From Gammaproteobacteria bacterium (GTDB lineage Bacteria; Gemmatimonadota; Gemmatimonadetes; Longimicrobiales; Gaopeijiaceae), in the NCBI GenBank assembly GCA_028820325.1, contig JAPPJO010000070.1, forward strand, positions 1 to 43,777: a DNA stretch of 43,777 nt. The letters run 5' to 3'. A model generated the notes under the pieces. The model worked only from the letters and a program-made list of their open reading frames with translations, was not told the origin of the DNA and searched no databases. This document shows, one piece after another, positions 1 to 7,407 of this stretch; the first letter of the stretch is position 1, and each line of letters starts with the position of its first letter. The position numbers and the translations under genes are program-made.

Positions 1-14
1 GTTACGGTGGAGCA

Positions 15-87
15 GCCAGCCGACGCAGTGTTGAACACTGCGGCTGGCGAGGGGGAGCGCTCCGCTCCCCTACGACCCCCGGGTTTT
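15..87. repeat. Dispersed double-hairpin repeat, copy 1
   Basis: A strong imperfect hairpin pairs 15-21 (GCCAGCC) and 25-32 with 34-41 and 42-48 (GGCTGGC). It is followed by a second perfect hairpin, 52-59 (GGGGAGCG) with 63-70 (CGCTCCCC), and then CGACCCCCGGG. The same architecture (GCCAGCC...GGCTGGCGAGGGGG, inner C-rich arm, CGACCCCCGG) recurs at 21118-21201. This is seen directly. A REP-like or terminator-associated repeat is the inference. Confidence 0.6.
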
Positions 88-361
88 CTGCGCCGATGTC
101 GGCGCCGTGGAGGACGGTGACCGCCTCCAGAACCACGTCCCCAATCGCGCCGAACAACCGTCCGACGGTCGTCGGCGGAAATGCGGCGAGCCCGCCGTAC
201 TCGTGGTCGCCCGCCTCACGGACGACGCCGGCGCCCCGTCCGAGCTGCGACACCTCCAATAGTGGAGTGACGGAATCGACCAGCTATTCCGCCGCCGGGA
301 ACACCCGAGGGACGGCCTCGGATCTCCGGTCCCAGTTCATCGCGCATAAACGTTTCAAGAT
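88..361. other. Non-coding stretch upstream of lipoprotein gene
   Basis: No convincing gene is visible. Short open frames on both strands here have unnatural composition and no ribosome binding site. The last 60 bases before the lipoprotein gene presumably hold its promoter, but no clear -10/-35 pair was identified. Confidence 0.35.
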
Positions 362-775
362 ATGAACGCCTCGAAATGCGCTCCACTGGTTCTCATGCTC
401 GGGTGCGGCCTGACCAGTCCCGAGCGACCGCCCGAGATGATAGCACAGATCACGCTGGACGATGAACAGCGAGTTCAGATCACGATTCCCGATACGGTTC
501 GGCGTGGATCCCGGTTCAACGTTGACGTGCGCACAACATTCTGCGAACGCGAGCCATCTTCAACTCGCGTGACCATCGACCGGCTGGCTGCAACCGTGAC
601 TCCGTACAACCGGATTCTCAACCGGGGATTCGATTGCCCCGGTTTCCACACTGGAGTCGCATACCACACCGCATGGCTCCGGTTCGACGAGGTCGGTCTG
701 GCGCGCGTGGTAGTGGTAGGACTGAACGCGAGGCGAGACACGATCCGTGTCTCCCGGTTCGTGGTCATACGCTAG
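362..775 (+). CDS. Small predicted lipoprotein, function unknown
   Basis: A 137-residue protein with a short basic-hydrophobic leader ending in MLGC, so Cys15 is a likely lipidation site and the mature protein would be membrane anchored. The body alternates hydrophobic and polar residues, as in beta strands, has two further cysteines (about residues 58 and 92, possibly a disulfide), and ends in a run of strand-like segments (ARVVVVGLNARRDTIRVSR). This suggests a small beta-sandwich. The family was not recognised. It stands alone, convergent with the next gene. The ATG at 362 has only a weak Shine-Dalgarno, but it places the lipobox correctly. Confidence 0.7.
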   Translation: MNASKCAPLVLMLGCGLTSPERPPEMIAQITLDDEQRVQITIPDTVRRGSRFNVDVRTTFCEREPSSTRVTIDRLAATVTPYNRILNRGFDCPGFHTGVAYHTAWLRFDEVGLARVVVVGLNARRDTIRVSRFVVIR

Positions 776-942
776 GATTCGTCGCCCAGCGACGCTGATT
801 GCCGCGCACGGCGGTTTCGGATCCCCGGGGCATGATCCCCACCGGGTTGCCGATCTTGAGGCCCTCTCGCCTCTGGAAACATCGCATCGTTCGAAGCGCC
901 GGACACGACCCCGGGAGTACGCAAGGAACGGCAGGGTGTCAC

Positions 943-1833
943 CTACATGCGCCACGTGTAATCCTCGCGCCAGATCTCGCGAACGCTCGACTCCATCGCA
1001 CCGAACAGGGAGTCCCCAAAATCTCGGATCGCAGGTTCGGTCGCAGCGTCGTCGACCAGGAGCAGCCAGCGTTGAAACCACGCCAGTTTGTAGCGCGGCG
1101 CCTCGCCCCCCCGCCGAGGGGTCCATTCCGCAGCGCGTCCGTGGAGAATAAGTCCCATTACGCACTCTCGATCCCATCGTTTGTCGCCGACCTCCCTCCG
1201 CACCGCGTCGAACTCCTCGGAGGCCACGCGCAGGAGCACCTCGTCGTCAACGCGCTGCAAGGACTCGAATCTCGTGTCCAAGTTGAGGGCAATCCAGCCC
1301 CGCAGCCTAGATCCGTTGATCTGTCGCACCGCCTCGCGAACGCGCGTGCTCAGGGTACTTGAGTTCAAGCTGGTGATCCGCTTTGCGGCGACACCGATGG
1401 TCTCTTCCCGGTAGGTGATCCGGAGGTCCGGCTCACCCGTCACGACCTCGGCGCCACCGAGGTGGAACATGGCGGCCAGAAGGAGCTCGAACTGCACATC
1501 GCGTCCGGGACTCTGTTGACCAGAAGGGACCAGGGGGTCGTCCAGCATCCGCTGCATCTTGTCGAGAGAGAACGGCGTCCCGAGACGGCGACAGCGATAC
1601 GCTGCCGACACGATCAGCACGAACTCCTCGGCCAAGCGCTTCGCCGCATCGATCTTGGGGTCGAACGCCCCATCGTTCTGGAACGTCTTTAGATGCCGTA
1701 GGGCTTCGTGCGGTCTGCTACTTCGCTTCACCCTGACGCCCATCAAGCCCAGCACGTCGATGGCTTGCTGCAGCCGAGTCGCGAACAACTCCGACGGTGT
1801 GTTCCGAATGTCGAAGCCCTCGTCCCACTCCAT
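943..1833 (-). CDS. Hypothetical protein with a PD-(D/E)XK-like core
   Basis: About 296 residues from the ATG at 1833, which has a GGGGGA ribosome-binding run upstream. The central part reads as a restriction-endonuclease-like fold: a helix with E116 (VQFELLLAAMF), then G-x-EPDL at 133-137, then IGVAAKR at 146-152, followed by a basic helix and a buried strand (GWIALNLD). In the canonical motif the residue two before K151 is Asp or Glu; here it is Ala149. It may therefore be a catalytically altered or inactive family member; the family match itself is inferred from pattern only. The frame stays open upstream to 2280 with less natural sequence, so the true N-terminus is uncertain. It lies downstream of two co-oriented genes. 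Confidence 0.6.
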   Translation of the reverse strand: MEWDEGFDIRNTPSELFATRLQQAIDVLGLMGVRVKRSSRPHEALRHLKTFQNDGAFDPKIDAAKRLAEEFVLIVSAAYRCRRLGTPFSLDKMQRMLDDPLVPSGQQSPGRDVQFELLLAAMFHLGGAEVVTGEPDLRITYREETIGVAAKRITSLNSSTLSTRVREAVRQINGSRLRGWIALNLDTRFESLQRVDDEVLLRVASEEFDAVRREVGDKRWDRECVMGLILHGRAAEWTPRRGGEAPRYKLAWFQRWLLLVDDAATEPAIRDFGDSLFGAMESSVREIWREDYTWRM

Positions 1834-2137
1834 GATACCGTCCCCCGTACCACTCGGCCGCCAAATCTCTCGCTGAAGCGTACCGGCGACTCGACGGCTC
1901 CACAAGCGGGCTTGGTCGTGCCCCGTCCACCACAAAACGGACGGGGTGAGCCGGGCCAGAACGTGCGGGTTGTTCCCGACCCCGTTGTAGCCTTCGCTGA
2001 TCGTCGCGCTCTCCCCGCACCCGCGCCTAGTTCGATCTGTACCGAGGGCGTGGGCGGAGGCGGCTCGTCGTCCAGCACCGCGACGGCGGCCCGCGTGGTG
2101 GCCGCCATCGCCGTGCGTCTCTCCGTGGCGCTGACGA
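1834..2137 (-). other. Gap with possible frameshifted 5' extension
   Basis: About 300 bases without a clean gene. On the minus strand an ATG at 2108, preceded by GGAGAG, opens a natural-looking start (MAATTRAAVAVLDDEPPPP), but after about 35 codons that frame turns into low-quality sequence. The frame of the 943-1833 gene meanwhile becomes natural from about 2035 (SEGYNGVGNNPHVLARL). One frame change near 2035 would join them into a protein of about 388 residues. This is only an inference from composition. Confidence 0.3.
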
Positions 2138-2725
2138 TCAGGACGAGGGGCCGTCTCCCGGTCGAACGCGCTCAAAGGACAGTTCAGGGAACCCCGCGCC
2201 GTCCGTGATTTCGGCACATGCCGACTCGTTGACCCGGAGGTAATCATCAAGGAATTCGTCGAGGTGACGAGCAACGACACCTACGACATACTCGCCGTCG
2301 CCACCATGCATCCCCAACGTATTGCGTTCCCATGTCGTGGCGATGCCCAAATGGGATGTCGGCGGATCGCGCAGCACCTTCCGGTGCTGGATGTTGACGT
2401 GAAACGCTCTCCCCACGATCTGTACGTACGTCTCCAAGACGGTCCAATCAGTTGTACGTCGGAGTGCTGCGTCGGGCGACTCGTACAGCCGCGCGGCGCG
2501 GAGGCGGCTATTGATGGCTCGCCTCAAGCGTTCTTCGGTCAATCCCTCAATGTCCGGATCCTCGTCCAACTGGATGTCCACTTCGGGCACTACGCGGGCG
2601 CAGTTCGTGAACAACTGGAATCGCTCGCGCCGCTCCCGAGCGTCATCTTCCTGTGCCCGGGCCGGCAGCGGGGTCACGGCGAGGAGCGCGGTCAGCGTAG
2701 TCATGGCAAACCTCATGTGTTGCAT
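2138..2725 (-). CDS. Secreted hypothetical protein
   Basis: 195 residues. The N-terminus is a Sec-type signal peptide (MRFAMTTLTALLA, cleavage after the ARAQ region), so it is predicted periplasmic or outer-surface. The mature part has two cysteines (NCARV and ESACAEI), and the segment around FHVNIQHRKV...ATTWER...GTHGG-like matches a widespread family of environmental-bacterial hypothetical proteins. No enzymatic motif is evident. The ATG at 2725 was chosen because AAAGGAG lies about 13 bases upstream; ATG 2716 is the alternative. It is preceded on the same strand by the gene at 2803-3246 and probably co-transcribed with it. Confidence 0.75.
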   Translation of the reverse strand: MQHMRFAMTTLTALLAVTPLPARAQEDDARERRERFQLFTNCARVVPEVDIQLDEDPDIEGLTEERLRRAINSRLRAARLYESPDAALRRTTDWTVLETYVQIVGRAFHVNIQHRKVLRDPPTSHLGIATTWERNTLGMHGGDGEYVVGVVARHLDEFLDDYLRVNESACAEITDGAGFPELSFERVRPGDGPSS

Positions 2726-2802
2726 CCTTTCGGTTCGTCTCCTTTCGACGCCCGTGGAAGAGGCTTGCCAATCGACGCAGCACACAGCTAACCGCATGGC
2801 GG

Positions 2803-3246
2803 CTACGGCCAAATCCGCCTGACCACCGCCTTCGCGTAGGTGGAGGGATCAACGTTTAGCAGATCTTGGAGTCGCCCGACCATGTAGCGCGGCTCCCAGT
2901 CATGCGCCCCGAAGTAACGGAATACGTCACGGCGCGCTTCCGCCATGATGGTTGCCACGGCCTCGACAAACTTGTCGTTGATCTCTTGCCAAGTTACTGG
3001 GTCATGCGGGCCATCGGAGGGACCTTGCTCATGTTCGCGAGCCAGTGCTTCACACCGCTTATCCAAGCCGTCAAGGATCTCCGCCAAATCGGGAGGATGG
3101 GTGCTCACCACGTCCTCTTGCGGCCAGCTTTGTTCCATCTCGACTCTGACCGCCGAAGGGAATACCCGCGTTGCCAGCGTAACCCAATCACCGGTAAGCT
3201 CTCCTAGCGCAAGGTGGCCGAACGCTATCGTCGGCTGATGCGTCAC
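2803..3246 (-). CDS. Hypothetical protein
   Basis: 147 residues from a GTG start at 3246. No signal peptide or membrane segment. The composition is natural and acidic, with predicted amphipathic helices (PPDLAEILDGLDKRCEALAREHE; INDKFVEAVATIMAEARRDVFRYF). The C-terminal 40 residues (EPRYMVGRLQDLLNVDPSTYAKAVVRRIW) resemble a small helical domain. The family was not recognised. It is the first gene of a minus-strand group of three. Confidence 0.6.
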   Translation of the reverse strand: MTHQPTIAFGHLALGELTGDWVTLATRVFPSAVRVEMEQSWPQEDVVSTHPPDLAEILDGLDKRCEALAREHEQGPSDGPHDPVTWQEINDKFVEAVATIMAEARRDVFRYFGAHDWEPRYMVGRLQDLLNVDPSTYAKAVVRRIWP

Positions 3247-3559
3247 ACAAGCAGGTGGGTGTCGCTACGGGAGTACGCAAGACCGCAGGATCGAGGGCAC
3301 TGACCGGCTCGTCGAGGAGCAGGGTTCCGAGGCCCGCCAGCAACCGATGGAGGGGCGTCCACTCCATCGGTTACCGTCCGTTGTTCGTTTACCGCCACCA
3401 AGAGCCAATGGAATCCAGTTCTTCCCGGCGGAAATATTGGTGGGAGCAATGCCGCCGATATGCCGATAAATCGTTTATCAAAAGCAGTTTACGACAACAA
3501 TCCGAGCAGTCCGCGGGAACGTTTCGACGGGGACGGCGCGGATCTGCCGGACGGGACGG
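3247..3559. other. Divergent intergenic region
   Basis: Lies between the minus-strand gene starting at 3246 and the plus-strand gene starting at 3560, so it should hold both promoters. It contains an AT-rich segment at about 3430-3500, the palindrome at 3465-3479, and at 3511-3525 a copy of the right half of the GTTCCCGCGGGAAC palindrome seen repeatedly at 16-19 kb. No gene is visible. Confidence 0.5.
3465..3479. promoter_or_regulatory. Operator-like palindrome
   Basis: GATAAATCGTTTATC is a perfect inverted repeat (GATAAA/TTTATC, 3-base centre) in the AT-rich part of the divergent intergenic region, about 80 bases upstream of the DUF6624 gene. The GATAA half also occurs in the Fur/Zur-type sites at 11.4 and 11.9 kb. 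An operator role is inferred. Confidence 0.4.
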
Positions 3560-4159
3560 ATGAACGAGACGCTGAGGGACGAACTGCTGGAGATGGTGCG
3601 GCGGGACCAGGCGGCGCGGGCCGAACTCGTGGCCTCGGGCGACCTTTTCGGCGGCTACGAGCCTCGGATGGCGCGCGTCCACGAGCGGAACGCGAGGCGT
3701 CTTGGCCGGATCATCGAGTCGGCCGGATGGCCGGGAACGGATCTCGTCGGCCCGGACGGGGCGAAGGCCGCGTGGATCGTCCTGCAGCACGCGATCGGGG
3801 AGCCCGACCTGCTCCGGCAAGCGCTCCCGCTACTCCAGGTCGCGGCGCGCGAGGGAAAGGCGTCTCCACGCCACGCGGCGATGCTGGAGGACCGGATCCG
3901 GTTCTTCGAGGGCCGGCCGCAGCGCTACGGGACGCAGTTCGACTGGGACGCGGACGGGAATCTCTCACCGGGCGATGTGGAAGATCCACAGGGACTGGCT
4001 GAACGGCGCCGTGCCGTCGGACTCCCGCCCCTGGCGGAGCAGATGGCGGAGGCGCGCAGCCGGGCGACCTCCGAGGGAGAGCGGCCGCCGGCGGATCACG
4101 AGGCGTACACAAGGGCTCGCGATGAGTGGGCGGCAAGCGTCGGCTGGCGCGCCGACTGA
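3560..4159 (+). CDS. DUF6624-family protein
   Basis: 199 residues. The order of conserved elements (N-terminal MVRRDQAAR helix, GWPGTDLVGPDGAKAAWIVLQHA, an L-rich helix, MLEDRIRFFEGRPQRYGTQF, then DPQGLAERRRAVGLPPL) is typical of the DUF6624 family, whose function is not known. There is no signal peptide, so it is cytoplasmic. It is monocistronic and convergent with the small membrane protein gene at 4196. Confidence 0.75.
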   Translation: MNETLRDELLEMVRRDQAARAELVASGDLFGGYEPRMARVHERNARRLGRIIESAGWPGTDLVGPDGAKAAWIVLQHAIGEPDLLRQALPLLQVAAREGKASPRHAAMLEDRIRFFEGRPQRYGTQFDWDADGNLSPGDVEDPQGLAERRRAVGLPPLAEQMAEARSRATSEGERPPADHEAYTRARDEWAASVGWRAD

Positions 4160-4195
4160 ACGGGGCGCCGCCCGGGTGCGGGTCTTCCGCGGGCG

Positions 4196-4432
4196 TCAGT
4201 CGCTGCCGGACAGGCTGTCCGGGCCGTCTTGCAGCAGGCTCTCGAGGGCCATCAGGCTGAGGATGCACAGGATGACGCCCGCGAGGGCCACGTAACGCCC
4301 CCAGCCCTGCCCGAACCAGGCCAGCACTCCACCCGCCACCGCCCCGACCCCGCAGCAGCTCAGCGCGATGCGATACCGTCTCGGCCAGTACTTCGGCGAC
4401 CACCTGCGCAACCACTTGCCCATGGCGCTCAC
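4196..4432 (-). CDS. Small two-helix membrane protein
   Basis: 78 residues (or 75 from the second Met). There is a basic N-terminus (KWLRRWSPKYWPRRYR), then two hydrophobic segments, about residues 23-42 and 45-64, separated by a short glycine-rich turn (GQGWGR), and an acidic C-terminus. Predicted inner-membrane protein of unknown role, lying downstream of the TRAP operon on the same strand. It could be a chance frame, but the two well-spaced membrane segments argue for a real gene. Confidence 0.5.
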   Translation of the reverse strand: MSAMGKWLRRWSPKYWPRRYRIALSCCGVGAVAGGVLAWFGQGWGRYVALAGVILCILSLMALESLLQDGPDSLSGSD

Positions 4433-4523
4433 GCCCTCCCGGTCTCCGGAACGATGAGGTCGATGGGGACTCTACGTTCAAGCGCCGCGGCTGGATTCGA
4501 CAAGCCCGTGGCGCGGCGGTCGC

Positions 4524-5546
4524 TTACGGGACGGGGCGGAAGAGGCGGATGACCTCGCCGGCGGTCATGTCGCCGACCTGGCGGGCGAGTCCCGCCTCGC
4601 GGACGGAGGCGATCGCCTGTTCGAAGCGGCGCCTCTCGCTCTCGGGCAGATCGATGATCTCGACGCCGGCCTCGACCGCCAGCCGCAACCCCTCGGCGCC
4701 GGCGCGCCCGTACGCCGCGCCACCGGCCATGGACATGGCGGTGTCCGCGGCCTCGTCGATCCAGCCCCGCTCCTCGGGGGACAGGGCGTCGTAGACCCCC
4801 TGGTTCATCAGCAGCACGAACGGCAGCCCGGACGCGGGGAGCCAGTTCGTCAGATAGACGGCGGGCTCGTGCAGCTGGAACGCGGCGATTCCCGAAGGCG
4901 CGATGCCGACGCCGTCGATGACGCCGGTGGTCAGACTCTGGTGGACGACCGTGGCCGGCTGCATGACGGCGCTGGCGCCGAGCGCTTCGACGAAGGGGAT
5001 CGCGCTCCGCGACCAGACCCGGATCTTGAGCCCGCGAATGTCCTCGAGCGTTCGCACCGGCGTGTCGCGCGTGAGCAGCACCGGAGCCGACGTGGCCCAG
5101 ATCCCCAGCACCTTCGCTTCGTACTCCCGCTCTAGGACGGACCGGGCGCGCAGCAGGGCCTCGGTACAGTCCTCCGGGCTCTTGCAGATGCCGGGGAAGC
5201 CGATGAGGTCGGTCATCGGAAAGCGGTCGGCGGTGTAGGAGGGAATCGCGAGGGCGATATCGGCCACGCCGCTCAGCAGAATCGAGTACTGCGCCGGCGC
5301 GGACGAGTTCAGGGCGCCGGCGGGGAACTGCCGGACGGTGAGCCGGCCGCCCGACAGCTCCGCGAGCCTTTCGGCCAGCGGCGTGAACACGCCATCGGTC
5401 AGGACGTGATCCGCCGGCAGGAAATGCGCCAGCGACAGCTCCCGGGTACGGCTCGCGTCCCCCGCGTCCGGCGCTCCCCCGCATCCGGACCCGAATCCGC
5501 ACGCGAGCAGCAAGCCGAGGACGAAGGCCCGCCTTGTGTTCACCAT
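4524..5546 (-). CDS. TRAP transporter substrate-binding lipoprotein (DctP family)
   Basis: 340 residues. The N-terminus has an RR pair followed by a hydrophobic stretch ending LLAC (Cys16), so it is probably a lipoprotein facing the periplasm. The mature part follows the DctP order: LAHFLPADHVLTDGVFTPLAERL, a GGRLTVRQFPAGAL segment, an SGVADIALAIPSY strand, then RTLEDIRGLKIRVWS with the conserved Arg that usually contacts the ligand carboxylate, and LTTGVIDGVGIAPSGI. Binding-protein-dependent secondary uptake with the DctQ/DctM membrane pair at 7408-9271 follows from the family. It starts one base past the NCS2 stop, so it is translationally coupled. The ligand is unknown. Confidence 0.9.
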   Translation of the reverse strand: MVNTRRAFVLGLLLACGFGSGCGGAPDAGDASRTRELSLAHFLPADHVLTDGVFTPLAERLAELSGGRLTVRQFPAGALNSSAPAQYSILLSGVADIALAIPSYTADRFPMTDLIGFPGICKSPEDCTEALLRARSVLEREYEAKVLGIWATSAPVLLTRDTPVRTLEDIRGLKIRVWSRSAIPFVEALGASAVMQPATVVHQSLTTGVIDGVGIAPSGIAAFQLHEPAVYLTNWLPASGLPFVLLMNQGVYDALSPEERGWIDEAADTAMSMAGGAAYGRAGAEGLRLAVEAGVEIIDLPESERRRFEQAIASVREAGLARQVGDMTAGEVIRLFRPVP

Positions 5547-5547
5547 T

Positions 5548-7320
5548 CTAGGACTCCCGCTCGGGGACGGCGGACACGCGGAGGGTCAGTATGTCCACGT
5601 CGTGGAACTGCTGGTGCCGGACGGAGGAGGCGAGGTGCCTGAGCAGCCGGAGCGAGATCTCCTGCTCCACCTCGGTCTCCCTGGCGTCCGCCTCGAGCCA
5701 CGCGAGCCGGTCCTGGAGATTGAGGTCGTCGCTGTCCGCCGCCCCCACCCGGAACTCCAGCACGGCCTCGTCGTCGTCCTCGCTCGCCGTCAGGAGCAGT
5801 TCGTGTCTCCCGCCGTCCGGCGCTTCCTCCGCTTCGCCCCCCTCCTTCGCCACATCCCGCGACTCCAGCAGCGTGAGCAGCGCTTCCTCGCTCGCCGCTT
5901 CGAGCCTGTCCCTGACTGCCGCAAGCCCGTGCCGGGCCGAGAACGCCTGGATGAACTCGCGGATCCGGGGCAGTTCGGCCATGTCGAGCGTGCCCCTGAG
6001 CCGGCGCTTCCGCCGTGCGGTCAGCCCCGTGAGCAGCAGCGCCACCAGGCCGCCCGACGTCAACCCGCTGCTGAACAGCCCGCCCGCGAACTCCGCGAAA
6101 TAGGCGGGAAAGACCAGGTCGAACTCGAGGGCGACGCCCGTCCAGAACGAGACGCCCGCGATGAGGCCGTTGCGGGGGTTCGCGTCGATGCTCCGCGCGA
6201 CTTCGCGCATCCCGACGGTGAACAGCGTCGCCATGATCACGGCGATGGAGGCGGCCACGACGGCGCCGGGAATGGCGAGAATGACGGCGAGCGCCTTGGG
6301 GACGAAGGCGAGGACGGAGAAGACGAGTCCGGCCGCGACGCCGACCCGGCGCGCCGCGACGCCCGTGACTTCGATGGCGGCCACGCCGCTCACGTTGAGC
6401 GTGTTGGGCATCGTTCCCGCGAAACCCGCGAGCAGATTCCCGGCGCCCTCCGCGGCCACGGCGCGCTGCACCGCGCGGAAGTCGACCGCCCGCGGCCGGC
6501 GCCACGACACGCGCTGGGCGGCGACCGCGACGGCGACCGACTTGGTCGTGCCGACGAGCGCGACGAACAGGAACGAGGGGAGCAGCGCCCAGAACGCCGG
6601 GCCGAAGCCGATGTCCGGCACCGGCGGCCGGCCGGGCGGGATGCCGATCCACCCGGCGTCGGCCACGCCCGCGGTGTCGTAGATGCCGAAGGCGGCGCCG
6701 ACCAGGGAACCCGCGACGATGCCGATGGCCGGCGCCCAGAGGCGCAACGTCCCCTTCGTCCGGAGCGCGACCGCGAGGACGGCGACGACCGTCACGATCG
6801 CGCTCACCGGCCCGGCCGGCGCGGGGGCTCCCGGCGGCAACTCGTTGATCATGCGGAAGAGGATCGGCATCACGGTGACGGGAAGGAGCATAACGACCGT
6901 CCCCGTGACGACCGGCGTGAGGACCCGGTGCAGGAGCGAGAGCCGCGCGGAAAACGCCGCCTGGGCGAGCGCCGAGATGACGACGAGGGTGGCGAGCAGC
7001 CCCGGTCCTCCCCCGATCAGGGCCTCCGCGCAGACGGCGATGAAGATCGCCGAACTGACGTGCGGCAGCGCGTACCCCGCCCCGATCCGTCGCGCCCGCA
7101 CGCCCTGGAGGATCGTGGCCACGCCGCAGGCCAGCACGGAGGCGAACACCGCCCAGAACACGAGTTCCTCCGCGCCGCCGGCCCGAAACACGATCGTCGG
7201 CATCAGCACGACGCTGTTGATGCCCATCGCCGCGAGCTGCAGGCCGAGACCCACGGCAACCGGCCGCGGAAGCCGGTCCTCGACCTCGTAGCGCAGATCC
7301 TCGTTGGAGCGTCGCCTCAA
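5548..7320 (-). CDS. NCS2-type nucleobase:cation symporter with extra C-terminal domain
   Basis: 590 residues. Residues 1-430 form a polytopic membrane protein of the NCS2 (uracil/xanthine/urate permease) family: RLPRPVAVGLGLQLAAMGIN start, about 12-14 hydrophobic segments, an AEGAGNLLAGFAGTMPNTLNVS signature and a conserved NPRNGLIAGVSFW. Residues about 440-590 are soluble and unusual. ELPRIREFIQAFSARHGL, EAASEEALLTLLE, a strand pair around HELLLTASEDDDEAVLEFRVG and a helix with DRLAWL resemble the layout of RsbW/anti-sigma-type HATPase domains, although the key ATP motifs are degenerate. The TTG start at 7320 overlaps the stop of an 8-codon leader frame. It sits between the TRAP permease and binding-protein genes. 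Confidence 0.85.
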   Translation of the reverse strand: MRRRSNEDLRYEVEDRLPRPVAVGLGLQLAAMGINSVVLMPTIVFRAGGAEELVFWAVFASVLACGVATILQGVRARRIGAGYALPHVSSAIFIAVCAEALIGGGPGLLATLVVISALAQAAFSARLSLLHRVLTPVVTGTVVMLLPVTVMPILFRMINELPPGAPAPAGPVSAIVTVVAVLAVALRTKGTLRLWAPAIGIVAGSLVGAAFGIYDTAGVADAGWIGIPPGRPPVPDIGFGPAFWALLPSFLFVALVGTTKSVAVAVAAQRVSWRRPRAVDFRAVQRAVAAEGAGNLLAGFAGTMPNTLNVSGVAAIEVTGVAARRVGVAAGLVFSVLAFVPKALAVILAIPGAVVAASIAVIMATLFTVGMREVARSIDANPRNGLIAGVSFWTGVALEFDLVFPAYFAEFAGGLFSSGLTSGGLVALLLTGLTARRKRRLRGTLDMAELPRIREFIQAFSARHGLAAVRDRLEAASEEALLTLLESRDVAKEGGEAEEAPDGGRHELLLTASEDDDEAVLEFRVGAADSDDLNLQDRLAWLEADARETEVEQEISLRLLRHLASSVRHQQFHDVDILTLRVSAVPERES

Positions 7321-7343
7321 GCGCCGGACTCCCGTGCGTCCAT
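7317..7343 (-). CDS. Eight-codon leader frame overlapping the NCS2 start
   Basis: ATG at 7343, preceded by GGGAGGAAG, encodes MDARESGA and stops at a TGA sharing bases with the TTG start of the NCS2 gene (TTGA overlap). The strong ribosome-binding site belongs to this mini-frame, not to the TTG, which suggests reinitiation or coupling. Alternatively, it marks the intended start of the permease with a local frame error. Confidence 0.4.
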   Translation of the reverse strand: MDARESGA

Positions 7344-7356
7344 CTTCCTCCCTGCT

Positions 7357-7392
7357 CGCGAGGTTGGCGTTGACCGCGAGGTTGGCCCCGAC
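7357..7392. repeat. 18-bp tandem repeat in the permease intergenic gap
   Basis: Two adjacent 18-base units, 7357-7374 and 7375-7392, share CGCGAGGTTGGC and end in GAC, with three differing bases (15 of 18 identical). They lie in the 87-base gap between the TRAP large permease and the NCS2 gene, upstream of the mini-frame. They could be binding sites or a slippage duplication. Confidence 0.5.
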
Positions 7393-7407
7393 CGCAGTGG
7401 TTTCAAT

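Noticed and set aside
2..259. 85-codon minus frame at the left edge
   Set aside because: Begins without a ribosome-binding site and runs through the hairpin repeat; composition is not convincing.
911..3282. CGGGAGTACGCAAG occurring near 910 and 3270
   Set aside because: A shared 14-mer is expected by chance in 44 kb and the flanks do not match.
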